From assembly GCF_000725495.1 (NCBI RefSeq), contig NZ_JNZD01000035.1, positions 1 through 61,337 of the forward strand: a DNA stretch of 61,337 bases, in the 5' to 3' direction. The stretch is from Streptomyces aureus. Its GTDB lineage: Bacteria; Actinomycetota; Actinomycetes; Streptomycetales; Streptomycetaceae. A program made the position numbers and the translations under genes. Positions 1-8,832 of the stretch are shown here, one piece after another; position 1 is the stretch's first letter, and every line of letters starts with the position of its first letter. The notes under the pieces are model-generated. The model saw nothing but the letters and a program-made list of their open reading frames with translations, was not told where the DNA came from and made no database searches.

Positions 1-393
1 GGTGTCCGGTTTGGTGAGGGTGCGGGTGAACGTCTCGTCGAACAGGGGTTTGTTGTGGTGGATCGGGACGGGAACGGTGGCGGCGTCCTTCCAGCCGCTT
101 TTGCCGTCCTTGGAGTACTGCAGGGTGACGGTGGGGTGGGCGGGCCAGTGGGCGCGGGTGTTTTCGTAGGAGACGTAGCCGTGAGTTCGCAGGGCTCCGT
201 CGTCGTCGAGTGATGCGCTCAGCCCGGTGTGCGTGGTGTAGGCGACGTGCAGGCTGAAGGGTTGGGTGGCGGTCAGCTGGAAGGGCATGTCGCCCGTGCC
301 TGCGATGAGTTCGCCGCTCGGGGCGCCGCCGCCCGAGGAGGGGATGTGCAGGGTGTAGTTGCCTTGGTTGTCGGTGGTCGTCTGGCCGGCCAC
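1..393 (-). CDS. Secreted-type Ig-like repeat protein, fragment
   Basis: A minus-strand reading frame runs off the left edge of the window, so the C-terminus is missing. The translation carries motifs such as TTTDNQGNYTLHIP and YTTHTGLSASLDDDGALRTHGYVSYENT, followed by LQYSKDGKSGWKDAATVPV. Alternating polar and hydrophobic residues with a DNQGNYT turn suggest a beta-sandwich, bacterial Ig-like fold typical of extracellular proteins. The frame stays open upstream to about position 470, but no convincing signal peptide or ribosome site is present. The GTG used as the right boundary (391-393) is only the nearest possible start. The N-terminal part may have been lost, which would make this a remnant. 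The exact family is not recognised. Confidence 0.45.
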   Translation of the reverse strand, partial: MAGQTTTDNQGNYTLHIPSSGGGAPSGELIAGTGDMPFQLTATQPFSLHVAYTTHTGLSASLDDDGALRTHGYVSYENTRAHWPAHPTVTLQYSKDGKSGWKDAATVPVPIHHNKPLFDETFTRTLTKPDT

Positions 394-510
394 ATGCGCC
401 CGGTCCTGAAACCCGGTGGGCGGGCGGACATGTCTCGGAGCGCCCGACGAGTAATCGAGCCCCAGTCTGCGCAGACAGTATGTGTGGCCGGTTCTCTGCT
501 CCTCTCGTTC

Positions 511-1095
511 ATGGGAATGTTCGGAACCCTGATCGGCAGTGGTCTGACGGGTTTCCTGGCGCTGCGGTCGGAGCGCGCCAAGCAACGGGCTCTGGAACAA
601 CAGGAGGAACGCCAGTCACGTCATCGGGAAAGGCTTCAGGAACTCGATCTCCGCCTGGAGCACCATCGATGGCGTCGAGAGCACCGGAAGGCGATCTACG
701 AGGAGTTCGCCGTGAGGTCCCAGACAGCGCGGATCGCTGCTCTCGACTATCACCGATGCAGCCTGCCCGGTGTTCCGGAGGCCGCGCAGTGGGAGGAGAT
801 GCGTCTGCGCGGCAGATTGGCGTATCGGGAGGCACTGCAGACGTCGTACGCGGTCGAGTTGCAGGGCCCCGACGAGGTGGCCGCACGGGCGGGTGACTGC
901 ATAGCCAGTCTCCGGGACCTGATGAACTGTGCTGAGGAGCATGAGGCCAGGGCCGTGGCAGGGCCCCTGAACAGCGCTGACGTCGTGGACATGGGCGAGC
1001 AGATCACGCTGCGCTTCGACGACGCGCAGCGCGTGCTGCGGCTCTTCACCCGCGCCGGACGTGAGGCTCTGGACCGGCCCACACCGCCGGGCTGA
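511..1095 (+). CDS. Membrane-anchored coiled-coil protein, unknown function
   Basis: 194 residues if the ATG at 511 is used; an in-frame GTG at 484 would add nine hydrophobic residues and is also possible. Neither has a clear ribosome binding site. The N-terminus is one transmembrane helix (GMFGTLIGSGLTGFLAL), followed by a highly charged stretch rich in Glu, Arg and Gln (about residues 20-60) that looks like a coiled coil. The rest is helical. Small anchor-plus-coiled-coil proteins of this kind are common in Streptomyces and have no established role. The gene overlaps no convincing neighbour. Function cannot be inferred from context. Confidence 0.6.
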   Translation: MGMFGTLIGSGLTGFLALRSERAKQRALEQQEERQSRHRERLQELDLRLEHHRWRREHRKAIYEEFAVRSQTARIAALDYHRCSLPGVPEAAQWEEMRLRGRLAYREALQTSYAVELQGPDEVAARAGDCIASLRDLMNCAEEHEARAVAGPLNSADVVDMGEQITLRFDDAQRVLRLFTRAGREALDRPTPPG

Positions 1096-1406
1096 ATCCT
1101 TGGGTTCCGTGGCGTACGAGGGCAGCGCCCACAACACTGCAGCCAATCCGGCACCTCCCACCCGCGATCCGGCTCCGGGACGGCGGCTGCACGGCACCAC
1201 CGCGCGCCCCTCGCTCCGCTGGGCGTGCAGGGCAACGACCCGCGTGATTGCGAGGCGTCCAGCGAAGTTGCCTGCGGCTGCACGGCGGGAAACGTCTCGA
1301 AGGCCGCTGAGAGCGGCCGACCACCCGGTGTTGCTCTGGGATGCCGACGGCTGGGAATCGGACTGGGGACAGGGCTCTCATGACGGTTTGCTTTATGCGG
1401 CCCCTG
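1096..1406. other. Intergenic, 311 bp between convergent genes
   Basis: The sequence between the plus-strand membrane protein and the minus-strand DUF2785 gene contains several overlapping open frames, but none has a plausible start, ribosome site or recognisable product. I see no strong hairpin or tRNA in it. Confidence 0.5.
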
Positions 1407-2222
1407 TCATGCGAGCCAGTGATAGGGCAGCCGTAGGACTGCGGCCACTTCCGCGGCAGCGGCAGCAGCGTGGGGAGGAACGCCTCCCTCGACCAGGCCG
1501 CGGGTCAGGTGCAGATGAAGCGACTGCAGGGTCGCGAACGTGTTGAACGCCCACGGCGGCACCGGGCCGTGACCGCCGGCCTCCAGCGCCTTTGCGACCA
1601 CGGTCAGCCACCCTGTGGCCTGCTCGGCTGACAGGCCGGGAATGAGGAGGATGCGGCCGATGGCACGGGCCAGACGGGCATCCTCCAGCTGGACGTATCG
1701 GTAGTCGGTCGCAGCCGTCATTCGGCGGGCACACAGCTCCAGCAACTCCGCGCGACGATCCGGCAGGGCTTGCGCGAACGCCGCGGCCGCGTCGGCGCCA
1801 TGGGCGACGGCGTGCAACCAGCCCAGCGAGTCGTCCCAACCACGGGTGTCGTGCTCGCTCGTGTACCAGGCGGTGAACGGGACGTACCAACGCTCCGCGG
1901 CGGCCTTCGGAACGGTGCCGGGCTCGGCCACCGCGCGCGCCAGCACGCATCGCAGGACGAGCGGTGCGAACGTCCTCGCCTGGATCTCGGGGTGGGTAAA
2001 CCGATCCGCGGCTGTGTCGCCGAGGTCCTCCAGGACCTCATCGAGCCGGCCGTCACCTATCCAACGTGCCGCGGCGGTGTATGCCTGATCATCGCGGACC
2101 TTGGGGTCGGGGGAGACCAGCATGGCCGACAGCTCATCGCTGACCAGGGATGCCGGAACGCCTTCAGGAAAGGGGAAGCCCGCGGCGGCGATGGACGACC
2201 AGGTGAAGTGATGCATAGGCAT
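1407..2222 (-). CDS. DUF2785 domain protein
   Basis: 271 residues. The sequence resembles the DUF2785 family, a helical repeat-like fold of unknown function found in actinobacteria and Bacillus: the motif RTFAPLVLRCVLARAV is followed by WYTSEHDTRGWDDSLGWLHAVAHGADA, the family's most conserved block (around residues 135-160). The ATG at 2222 has an AGGG about 7 nt upstream; a second ATG two codons later is also possible. There is no signal peptide or membrane segment, so it is probably cytoplasmic. It is transcribed alone, convergent with the preceding gene. The reaction, if any, is unknown. Confidence 0.8.
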   Translation of the reverse strand: MPMHHFTWSSIAAAGFPFPEGVPASLVSDELSAMLVSPDPKVRDDQAYTAAARWIGDGRLDEVLEDLGDTAADRFTHPEIQARTFAPLVLRCVLARAVAEPGTVPKAAAERWYVPFTAWYTSEHDTRGWDDSLGWLHAVAHGADAAAAFAQALPDRRAELLELCARRMTAATDYRYVQLEDARLARAIGRILLIPGLSAEQATGWLTVVAKALEAGGHGPVPPWAFNTFATLQSLHLHLTRGLVEGGVPPHAAAAAAEVAAVLRLPYHWLA

Positions 2223-2787
2223 CGTGACACCCTAGTCACAGCTTCGCCGCGGAGGAACAGCTACGGGACGGAGCAGGTGGCGATGCACGGGATCGGGCCT
2301 TGGCGAATGAGTGGGAACCGAGATGCCCGGGGCGACCTCGTTGCGGAGGTTACCCCGAGTGCGAGGCCGACTACCTCACGTTTCACACCCGCACGAGAGT
2401 GTCAACGTCCTCTTTCCTCTCCCGTACGTCGGGATACACGCACCGTTCCGCGCGCACCGTCACGTCGACCTTGGGTGTGTCGGCCGGGACGTAGGGCTCG
2501 TGGAACCAGTTCCACCACACCCCTGTTGTGATGCCGGGGACCAGCACGGGGCACGCTGGTCCCCGGCCTTGATTGTCATCCCAGATCGGGGGGATCGGAG
2601 CGCTGGGGTTCTGGAACGGCTCCGCTCTCTTCTGCGCGGGAAGGCTGCAGCGAGTCCAGGGTTCGCTCGAGACATCATGATCACGTGGCCCGGTTCCCGA
2701 TCTCCGTCCGCTGGTAGCCTCTCCACGCGCTGACCAGCGCGGCCGTCCGGAGATCGATCCTGCGGCTCCGATCTTCGAAAGAGTGAC
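2223..2787. other. Intergenic with a possible gene remnant
   Basis: On the minus strand, 2383-2640 is an open stretch with Streptomyces-like codon use. Its translation contains PPIWDDNQGRGPACPVLVPG and GVWWNWFHEPYVPADTPKVD and ends at a TGA at 2383. It reads like the C-terminal part of a real protein, but the upstream part of the frame is low-quality Arg/Ser-rich sequence and no start is convincing. It may be a 3' remnant. The rest of the interval should hold the promoter of the lipoprotein gene at 2788. Confidence 0.35.
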
Positions 2788-3309
2788 GTGATCAAGCGGG
2801 TACACCTGACCGTCGGCGTGGTGTTGGCGGCAGTCATAGCGATGTCCGGATGCGGTACTACGAAGCCGGGCAACGCCAAGTCGTCTCCGCACTCCGCGTC
2901 AACGGCGGGCTCCGGCAGCACGGTCGGCGCCCGCCGCGCCGACTCCGGGTCGCCTACCGGTGAGAACGCCGACGCTCGGCCTGCGCTGCCGACCGAGCGT
3001 TCCACTCCCACGCCGTCCCCGTCCGTCACCCGCCCGTTGAAGGACGGTACCGCCGTGCTCGTACACTGCGCGGATGCCGACGACCCCTACACGACGGCCG
3101 TCGTCAGGAATCCGAACGGGCGCGAGGGCACCTTCGGCTTGAAGATCCACTACAAGGACGCGCACGGCTTCACCATGGGCGAGACCTACGAGCAAGTGCT
3201 GGTGGCCGCGAAGGGCAGAGAGCGAGTCCGGGTGGCCGCGGCCAGCTTGGGCCCCATCGACGAGATCTCTCGCTGTGAGGTCAGTCCCCGGGCCACCGCC
3301 GTACATTGA
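2788..3309 (+). CDS. Small lipoprotein, unknown function
   Basis: 173 residues from a GTG start. The N-terminus is a lipoprotein signal: positively charged MIKR, a hydrophobic core, then a lipobox (AMSGC) with the lipidated Cys at about residue 22. A Ser/Thr/Pro/Gly-rich linker follows to about residue 90, typical of a tether that holds a domain away from the membrane. The C-terminal 80 residues look like a compact beta-rich domain (VHCADADDPYTTAVVRNPNG, then YKDAHGFTMGETYEQVLVAAKGRERVRV), reminiscent of FxLYD or transglutaminase-associated beta folds. It should face the outside of the cytoplasmic membrane. No operon partner is evident. Confidence 0.75.
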   Translation: MIKRVHLTVGVVLAAVIAMSGCGTTKPGNAKSSPHSASTAGSGSTVGARRADSGSPTGENADARPALPTERSTPTPSPSVTRPLKDGTAVLVHCADADDPYTTAVVRNPNGREGTFGLKIHYKDAHGFTMGETYEQVLVAAKGRERVRVAAASLGPIDEISRCEVSPRATAVH

Positions 3310-3537
3310 CGGCCTCCGGCGCCCACGCCGGCCGACGACAGCCCGGGCGCCCCGCGACGACCAGCCCGCCGGCCTCCGGCCGACCGACTGTCACGGAATG
3401 GGGGGCCGGGCCCGTGCAGCGTCCCTGGCAGGCCGGCTGGTCATGAGCCCAGGCGAGTCATCATCTCCGTGCCCGGCGAGCACCCGCGCCGCCGACCACC
3501 GAGCCGGAGTGTCAGTGCTGCGCTGTACGTTGCGGTC

Positions 3538-4125
3538 ATGGGGATGTATCTGGTGAGTGTGTGCGCGGAGGACTGGTTCACCGAGGACGAGGACGGGTGG
3601 GGGGATGTCGCCACCGCGTTGAACGGGGAACTGCGGCTACGGGGGCTGCCGCCCTACGAGTCAGTCCCCGGGGAGGCCGACTTCGTCCGAGGTTCGGGGC
3701 AGACCTTCGAGGAGAAGCTGATCCCCTCGATGGACGGTTTCTGGGACCTGTGCCAGGCGCACCTGTCGCGCGAGGACGCGGAGACCGTCTGCGGCTGGAC
3801 GCTCCTGGTGCCGTTCTCGCTCGACGGGACGATCACCCTGCCGGTCGAGTCCGGCTACTCGGACTCAACGGTCGTCGTGGGTGCTCCTCAGTTGCTGCCG
3901 ATGGCGCAAAGACTGGCGGCGGCCGTCGAGCTCCCGCCCGAGACGCCGCAGATGTGCGACAACCTCGACCTGACCACCTGGTTCAGGGACGGAGCGGCGA
4001 AGGAACTGGCCACCGCGCGCCCTGGGCCGTGGAGCGACGACCTGGACACGGCGTTCTACGTCGCGCTGTTCCTGCGCGCTGCCGAGCACTCCATACGGCG
4101 GGGCTGCCCGATGGCGTACTGCTGA
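3538..4125 (+). CDS. Hypothetical protein, conserved-looking
   Basis: 195 residues if translation starts at the ATG at 3538 (sequence MGMYLVSVCAEDWF); the frame is open further upstream but that part looks non-coding. The protein is acidic, with many Trp residues and an internal PFSLDGTITLPVESGYSD segment, and ends in SIRRGCPMAYC. No signal peptide or transmembrane helix is present. It does not match a family I can name with confidence. It is followed by a 450-bp gap and the convergent ABC exporter gene, so context gives no function. Confidence 0.6.
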   Translation: MGMYLVSVCAEDWFTEDEDGWGDVATALNGELRLRGLPPYESVPGEADFVRGSGQTFEEKLIPSMDGFWDLCQAHLSREDAETVCGWTLLVPFSLDGTITLPVESGYSDSTVVVGAPQLLPMAQRLAAAVELPPETPQMCDNLDLTTWFRDGAAKELATARPGPWSDDLDTAFYVALFLRAAEHSIRRGCPMAYC

Positions 4126-4416
4126 CCCTGAGGACCGAGAGGGGGGCACCCTACGGTCGCTTCCGGCCATTGCCGTGGGCCGGTGTTTCGTCGGCGTAGG
4201 CCGGGCTACTCGCGTGGTGCGGCCGTGGGGGGCCGCTGTGGAAGCTCGGAGGGCAACTCCGGGGTGCCGCCGACCGAGTTGGGGTCGGTAGCGGCACGGT
4301 CGGGCTCGCCCGCGTGGACCTCTTGGGAGGGCGGGCCGGGCCCGTCCACGGTGATCGCCCACGGCGGCCCGGTCGTCGATCGGCGGTCCACCGTTCGGAA
4401 CCACTGGCGTCGACTC
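4126..4416. other. Intergenic, 291 bp
   Basis: Open frames on both strands are Pro/Arg-rich and look like shadows. No promoter, tRNA or strong hairpin is obvious. It separates the convergent hypothetical gene and the region downstream of the ABC exporter. Confidence 0.4.
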
Positions 4417-4572
4417 TCAGAGGCGGGGTTGGAGCGAGGCAGGGGCCTGGGCTCCGAGGCACAACTCACGCGAGCAGGAACCGCCCGTTGCTTCGGCGAT
4501 GTCGGCGACGGCGTCGACGGCGTCGACGTCGTCGTCCAGGTGGTGGCCGGCGCTGAGGTGGCGCCGGGTGGC
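4417..4572 (-). other. Peptide-like open frame directly after the ABC exporter stop
   Basis: Reading on in the same frame past the TGA of the ABC exporter gives 51 further codons before the next stop (TGA at 4417-4419). The middle part, DDDVDAVDAVADIAEATGG, looks like an acidic double-glycine leader of a ribosomally made peptide. The final 20 residues, beginning SCSRELC, contain two Cys. No ATG, GTG or TTG lies between the exporter stop and the leader; a CTG at codon 12 is the only weak candidate start. The DNA here is a low-complexity GTCGAC-type repeat whose other strand is also open, so this could be chance. It could equally be a peptide whose start was lost, or a C-terminal extension cut off by a stop. 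Confidence 0.25.
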
Positions 4573-6579
4573 TCATGCGGGGGCCTCGTGTTTGTCACCG
4601 TCGGGCTCGGATGTGATCTGGTACGACAGCAACTGCTGGAAGAGGCCGGGCTGTTGGGAGAGCTGGGCGTAGGTGCCCTCCTGGACGATCTTGCCTTCGT
4701 CGAGGACCACGATGCGGTCGGCGATGGCGACGTTGGTGATGCGGTGGGTCACCAGCAGTACCGTCCGGTCCTGGGCGAGGGCGCGCAGCCGCTGGAAGAT
4801 GCGGTACTCGGCGCGGGGATCGAGGTTCGCCGTCGGCTCGTCGAGGACCAGCAGACCGGCCTGGCGGAAGAACGCCCTCGCCAGTGCGATGCGCTGCCAC
4901 TGGCCGCCGCTGAGCTCCTCTCCATTGAGCCACTCGCGGGCCAGCAGGGTGTCCAGGCCGGAGCCGAGCTTGTCGACGACCTCGTTGGCGTCGGCCGCCT
5001 CGCATGCCTCGTGGACCGCCGTGTCGCCGCGCGCGTTGGGCTGCCCCTGGGTCACGTTCTCGCGCACGGTCAGGGGCCAATGGGCGTAGTCCTGCGGAAC
5101 GAGGGCGACCTGCTGCCACAGGGCTTGCGGATCGCAGTCGCCGGTGGGGAGGCCGTCCCACAGAACCTGCCCGCCCGTGGGTAGGTAGAGCCCGCTGACC
5201 AGCTTCGACAGCGTCGACTTGCCCGAGCCGTTGAAGCCCACCAGCGCCGTGACCTCACCCCGGCGCAAGGTGAGGGAGACGTCGGACAAGGCGTCGCGGT
5301 CCTTGCCCGCGTAGCGGTGGGTGACCGACTTGACCTCGATCCTTTCCGGCGGCTCGGGACGGTGTGGGCCCCGGCGCATGCGGAAGCCGCCGGCCTTGTC
5401 CAGGAAGCCGCTCCAGTCGTCCATGTACAGGCCGGTCCGTACGGCGCGTGCGCCGACGGCCACCAAGCCGCGGACGGACATGCCGACGGTCTGCAGGGCG
5501 AAGACGGCCGTGCCGGCATGTCCGACGGTGATGCGACCGGTCGCGAGCAGCCATACGACCGCCGCCCACACCACTGCCGACCCCAGCCCTCCGCACACCG
5601 CGCCGACCAAGGACATACGGGCGCCCTGGTCGGCCGCGGCCCGGTCTTCGCGATTGATCCGGGCGACGGTGTCCCGGTACCGGCCGGACAGGAAGTCGGC
5701 CATCGTGCCGGCGCGGATCTGGTCGGCGGCGTCCTTGGTGTAGATGTGCCAGCGGAGCACGGACAGCATCCGGTTGTCGCCATTGCTGCGCAGGTTCGCC
5801 AGATAGCGGACACGCGCGGCGCTGACCTGGGCCACGGCCTGCGGCAGGCTGGCTGCGACGAGGAGCGGGAGCAGGACCCAGTGCACGCCGGTCAGGACGA
5901 CGGCCCCGGCGAGGAAACTGGCGGCCGAGGCGATGAGGTCCTGGCCCTCGTTGATCAGGTCGCCGGTGACCTGGGCGCCGCGGTCGGCGGCCTCCCGGTC
6001 ACGGTTGAAGTCGGGATCGTCGTACGCGCACAGCTCGACCTCGGCGCAGCCGGTCAGCAGCATCTGCTCGGCCTCACGTGACATCAGCGGACCGAGCCGG
6101 GTGGACAGCCAGTTGACGGTGATCCCGAGCAGTGCGCGCACGCCGGCAGCACCGGCGAGCAGAGCGACCGAGGGCCACGCCTGAAGGAGCCGATGGTAGA
6201 CGTCCCCGTCGCGAAGCAGCGCGGTGAGGGTACCGGCGATGGCGACCAGGCCCAGGGCCTGTACGACACCGGTGACGGTCTGGCACAGCAGAAGGCCGAT
6301 GGTCGCGCGCCGGTCGACGCGCCAGGCCAGGGCCAGCGAACGGCGCACCAGTTGCGGCAGGCGGCGAGCCATGTCGCGCATCCGGATCGAGCGGCCGGCT
6401 GCCTCACGGCTGCCGGTCAGGTCGACGTACCGCATCCGAGGCTCGGGGACGGCCGGGGGCGCGAGGGCGGTCTCGGAGGGGGTGGACTCGGACGGAGCGG
6501 TAGGGGAGTCGGCGGGCGTTGCGGGGGTGGTGCGCGGTCCCGGAACGCCGTCCGCTGATGCATCGGTGGGCTCACTCAT
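4573..6579 (-). CDS. ABC exporter, fused permease and ATPase
   Basis: 668 residues from the ATG at 6579. After a disordered Pro/Thr/Ser-rich N-terminus (about 50 residues) comes a transmembrane region (about residues 95-370) of type I exporter style. The nucleotide-binding domain has Walker A GFNGSGKS (about 447), Q-loop VPQD, signature LSGGQ (about 555), Walker B LLVLDEP followed by TANLDP (about 576) and switch His in THR (about 609). All catalytic residues are present, so a single polypeptide should homodimerise in the cytoplasmic membrane and export a peptide or lipid-like substrate. Similar half-transporters accompany Streptomyces lanthipeptide-type clusters, but no modification enzyme is seen here. 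Its start overlaps the stop of a 39-codon ORF (ATGA). Confidence 0.9.
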   Translation of the reverse strand: MSEPTDASADGVPGPRTTPATPADSPTAPSESTPSETALAPPAVPEPRMRYVDLTGSREAAGRSIRMRDMARRLPQLVRRSLALAWRVDRRATIGLLLCQTVTGVVQALGLVAIAGTLTALLRDGDVYHRLLQAWPSVALLAGAAGVRALLGITVNWLSTRLGPLMSREAEQMLLTGCAEVELCAYDDPDFNRDREAADRGAQVTGDLINEGQDLIASAASFLAGAVVLTGVHWVLLPLLVAASLPQAVAQVSAARVRYLANLRSNGDNRMLSVLRWHIYTKDAADQIRAGTMADFLSGRYRDTVARINREDRAAADQGARMSLVGAVCGGLGSAVVWAAVVWLLATGRITVGHAGTAVFALQTVGMSVRGLVAVGARAVRTGLYMDDWSGFLDKAGGFRMRRGPHRPEPPERIEVKSVTHRYAGKDRDALSDVSLTLRRGEVTALVGFNGSGKSTLSKLVSGLYLPTGGQVLWDGLPTGDCDPQALWQQVALVPQDYAHWPLTVRENVTQGQPNARGDTAVHEACEAADANEVVDKLGSGLDTLLAREWLNGEELSGGQWQRIALARAFFRQAGLLVLDEPTANLDPRAEYRIFQRLRALAQDRTVLLVTHRITNVAIADRIVVLDEGKIVQEGTYAQLSQQPGLFQQLLSYQITSEPDGDKHEAPA

Positions 6580-6695
6580 GCCGCCCACCCCATATCCGGG
6601 CGTGATGAGGCCCGGAGGCCGGTACGCGACATCGGCGCGGGGGACCGGTGTCCGTTTCCGGAGCGCTGGGGCACGGGAGCGGGGATCGGATTCAT
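6576..6695 (-). CDS. 39-residue ORF coupled to the ABC exporter
   Basis: ATG at 6695 preceded by AAGGA at about 5 nt, a good ribosome site. The 39-residue product begins MNPIPAPVPQ, is rich in Pro, Arg and Ser, and ends SRPDMGWAA. Its TGA overlaps the exporter's ATG (ATGA), the usual arrangement for translational coupling. It has no Cys and no double-glycine, so it is not a standard lanthipeptide precursor. It could be a leader ORF that drives exporter translation, a small partner protein, or an exported peptide. I do not recognise the family; the case rests only on spacing and coupling. Confidence 0.4.
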   Translation of the reverse strand: MNPIPAPVPQRSGNGHRSPAPMSRTGLRASSRPDMGWAA

Positions 6696-7344
6696 GACAT
6701 TCCTTGTCTGCGGGGGCGGTGAAGGGCGAGGAGGCGTCGTCGCCAACTGGCCAGGCACGGGCGGTGGGTTGCGGTCCTGTGATGGTGCCGGGCTCAACGA
6801 CCGAGCAGGCCGGATCGAACACACGTGTTTGAGACGAAGCAGCTTCCGTGCGGGAGTGAGGAAAGGTCTCGTGCAGAGGGCATGCACCCTTGAGATGCGC
6901 GGGTTTCTCCTCGAGGGGGAGTGGCCGAAACGCCGCAGTTGATACACATGTGGCAGATGATGTTCGCTGTAGGGCCCGGTATGTCCCTGGCCTCGCGCGT
7001 CGGATCCATGAGTCGCTCAGGGGTCGGTGATCTCGTGCACGGCCTCGTGGTGTTCGGGGGCGTGCTGAGACCGTTGGCCGCTGGGGGCATTCGGCGGCCA
7101 ATGCAGTTCGGTTGTGGCGTGAGACAGCCCGGAGCCCTGCTGCCCCGCGCGCCGACGTGGACGTCGCTTCTCTTGGCGCTGGTCGAGGGTTTCCTGAGCG
7201 ACTTGGCGCCGGGTTTGGTCGCCTGGTCGGACCTCGAGGCCGAGGAGGGCCAGTCGGAGCAGCCTGCTTCCGAGCCGGAGGCCGCACCCTTTCGCGTGTG
7301 GGTCCGCAGCGTTGGCCCGGTCTCATACTGACCGGCAGGGCGTG
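6696..7344. other. Long intergenic region upstream of the exporter
   Basis: About 650 bp without a gene I can support. Frames on both strands are open but Pro/Arg/Ser-rich with no recognisable motif. It lies between the ABC exporter operon and an IS5-type remnant and probably contains the exporter promoter plus debris from the insertion. Confidence 0.4.
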
Positions 7345-7690
7345 CTGACGCGGCCCAGGCGGCGGCACCCGGCGAGCCAGGACATCGTGCGTTCGCTGAC
7401 CCAGCGGCGGCGGCCCAGAGGTTGGGAGAACTCGACTCCACGGCGGGCGATGCGGGGGACGATGCCCACGTGACCACAGCCATTGCCTCAGGTGGCCATA
7501 GTCGTAGCCCATGTCTCCGTGGAGCTTGTCCGGTCGACGCCGACGTGGCCCTCGGCAGGATCGGATGGGGGGAGAGGCCGAGCACCAAGGGCTCCAGGCC
7601 CTGGCTGTCGTGCCAGTTCGTTCCGGAAATGGCGAGCGAGATCGGCAGCGTGGTGCGGTCGCAGATCTGAACCTGGTCGGGGACGAGCGC
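7345..7690 (-). pseudogene. IS5-family transposase remnant
   Basis: Three minus-strand frames carry consecutive pieces of a DDE transposase of the IS5 group. These are LPISLAISGTNWHDSQGLEPLV, then KLHGDMGYDYGHLRQWLWSRG, then GRRRWVSERTMSWLAGCRRL. Typical members read similarly through the second Asp (GDKGYDY) and the final Glu (RWVIERTMAWL). Frameshifts separate the blocks, the N-terminal third is absent and the homology stops after the CRRL motif. No terminal inverted repeats were found. The element is inactive debris next to the lipoprotein gene at 7739. Confidence 0.8.
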
Positions 7691-7738
7691 AGGCGGGGGT
7701 CTAGCACGGCTCCTGCCAGAGTGGCTAGGGGGCCCGGG

Positions 7739-8530
7739 CTAGCGGGTGGAGTGTGCTCCCGCGCTCAGTACCTTCACCTGGGCCGCAACGATGTCGGCGG
7801 GCACCTTCGGATAGATGTCGGCGCGAGGAATGGTTTCCATGGCGTTGAAGATGGCGACCGTGGAGCCCGAGCGGATGACGACGACACTCTCGGGGATCTG
7901 GATCGGGTCCTTACCCGGCGTCTTCATCAATCCGGTGATGCGGAAGGACACACCCTCGTCCCCCGTAGCCGGGCCGCCGGTGGGCGAAACCTTCTCTGCA
8001 CCTCCGGTGAGCGTTGACGAGGTGAAGGCCTTGCAGGTCCGCAGGGACGTGCGGAGTTCGTCGACGACCCGGACCGCGTCTTCGTACCGGTAGGAGACCA
8101 GGTAGAACGTGGCCAGGCCGCTCGCGCCCTGGGCCATGCGCATCACGCTCGCGACCGGAGTGAACCGGCTGCTTCCGGCAAGAGCGCTGGCGACCGGTCC
8201 GCACGCCGAGGGATGCGTGGCACTGTGAGGGATGGCGGAGACGACACCGTCGCCCACACCGTCCGTGCCCACCCCGATCGTGTTGACGCTGACCCCGGGA
8301 AGGTCGCGCTCATCGAGGACCACCTCTTCCAGCCGGTCCTGAACCAGCACCGGAACACGGGCGGTCGACTTCTTCGTCTTCGAGGCCCCGGAACCGTCCG
8401 CTTGCTTGCCGCTTCCGCCGGCCGGCGCGTGTGCCGCGGAGGAGTCGTTGGCACCGCACCCCGTCGCTCCGAGAACCAGAGCCAGGGCCGCAGCACCGGC
8501 TGCGCATCTTCGATAAACGGCGTTGTTCAC
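7739..8530 (-). CDS. Lipoprotein with a sensor-like extracellular domain
   Basis: 263 residues from a GTG at 8530, which has GGGAG 7 nt upstream; an ATG six codons earlier lacks one. The signal peptide ends in a lipobox with Cys at about residue 25 (LGATGC). After an Ala/Ser-rich linker, the mature part (about residues 60-260) starts RVPVLVQDRLEEVVLDERDLPG and contains SACGPVASAL and LRTCKAF, giving two Cys likely to pair outside the cell. The layout matches the Streptomyces lipoproteins related to the PknH extracellular sensor fold. The lipoprotein at 27633 looks like a distant paralogue (both have a DLPG or DIPG motif followed by a conserved Cys). It should sit on the outer face of the membrane. 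Confidence 0.75.
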   Translation of the reverse strand: MNNAVYRRCAAGAAALALVLGATGCGANDSSAAHAPAGGSGKQADGSGASKTKKSTARVPVLVQDRLEEVVLDERDLPGVSVNTIGVGTDGVGDGVVSAIPHSATHPSACGPVASALAGSSRFTPVASVMRMAQGASGLATFYLVSYRYEDAVRVVDELRTSLRTCKAFTSSTLTGGAEKVSPTGGPATGDEGVSFRITGLMKTPGKDPIQIPESVVVIRSGSTVAIFNAMETIPRADIYPKVPADIVAAQVKVLSAGAHSTR

Positions 8531-8832
8531 TGCCCACTCCCGGATCATGTGTGTGGAGAGGCAGAGTACGGCCTTGACCAGGCGATTCGATCAGGAGGTC
8601 GGTTGTCGGCGGCGGCGCCTGCTTCGAGGACGGTACGGAGCCGCGCCCGCAGCTCCGTACCGTACGCCGTACAGGGCGTCTGGGCGCCCAGACGAGTCAG
8701 TGGCTGCCGCTACCGTGCGCAGTGCCGGCCGGACGGAGAGCGTTAGGGCTGCGGCGAGGGGGGCCGGGGGTAGGAAGGTCCCCGGCTTCCGGCGCGTGCG
8801 GGTCGCCAGAACCCCAGTGCGCTCGGTCAGCT

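Noticed and set aside
4573..7707. One 1044-residue minus-strand frame spanning the exporter and the IS5 remnant
   Set aside because: Only 4573-6579 looks like protein. The upstream half is Pro/Arg/Ser-rich, with pieces of the transposase remnant by coincidence of frame, and the exporter has its own start and coupling signal.
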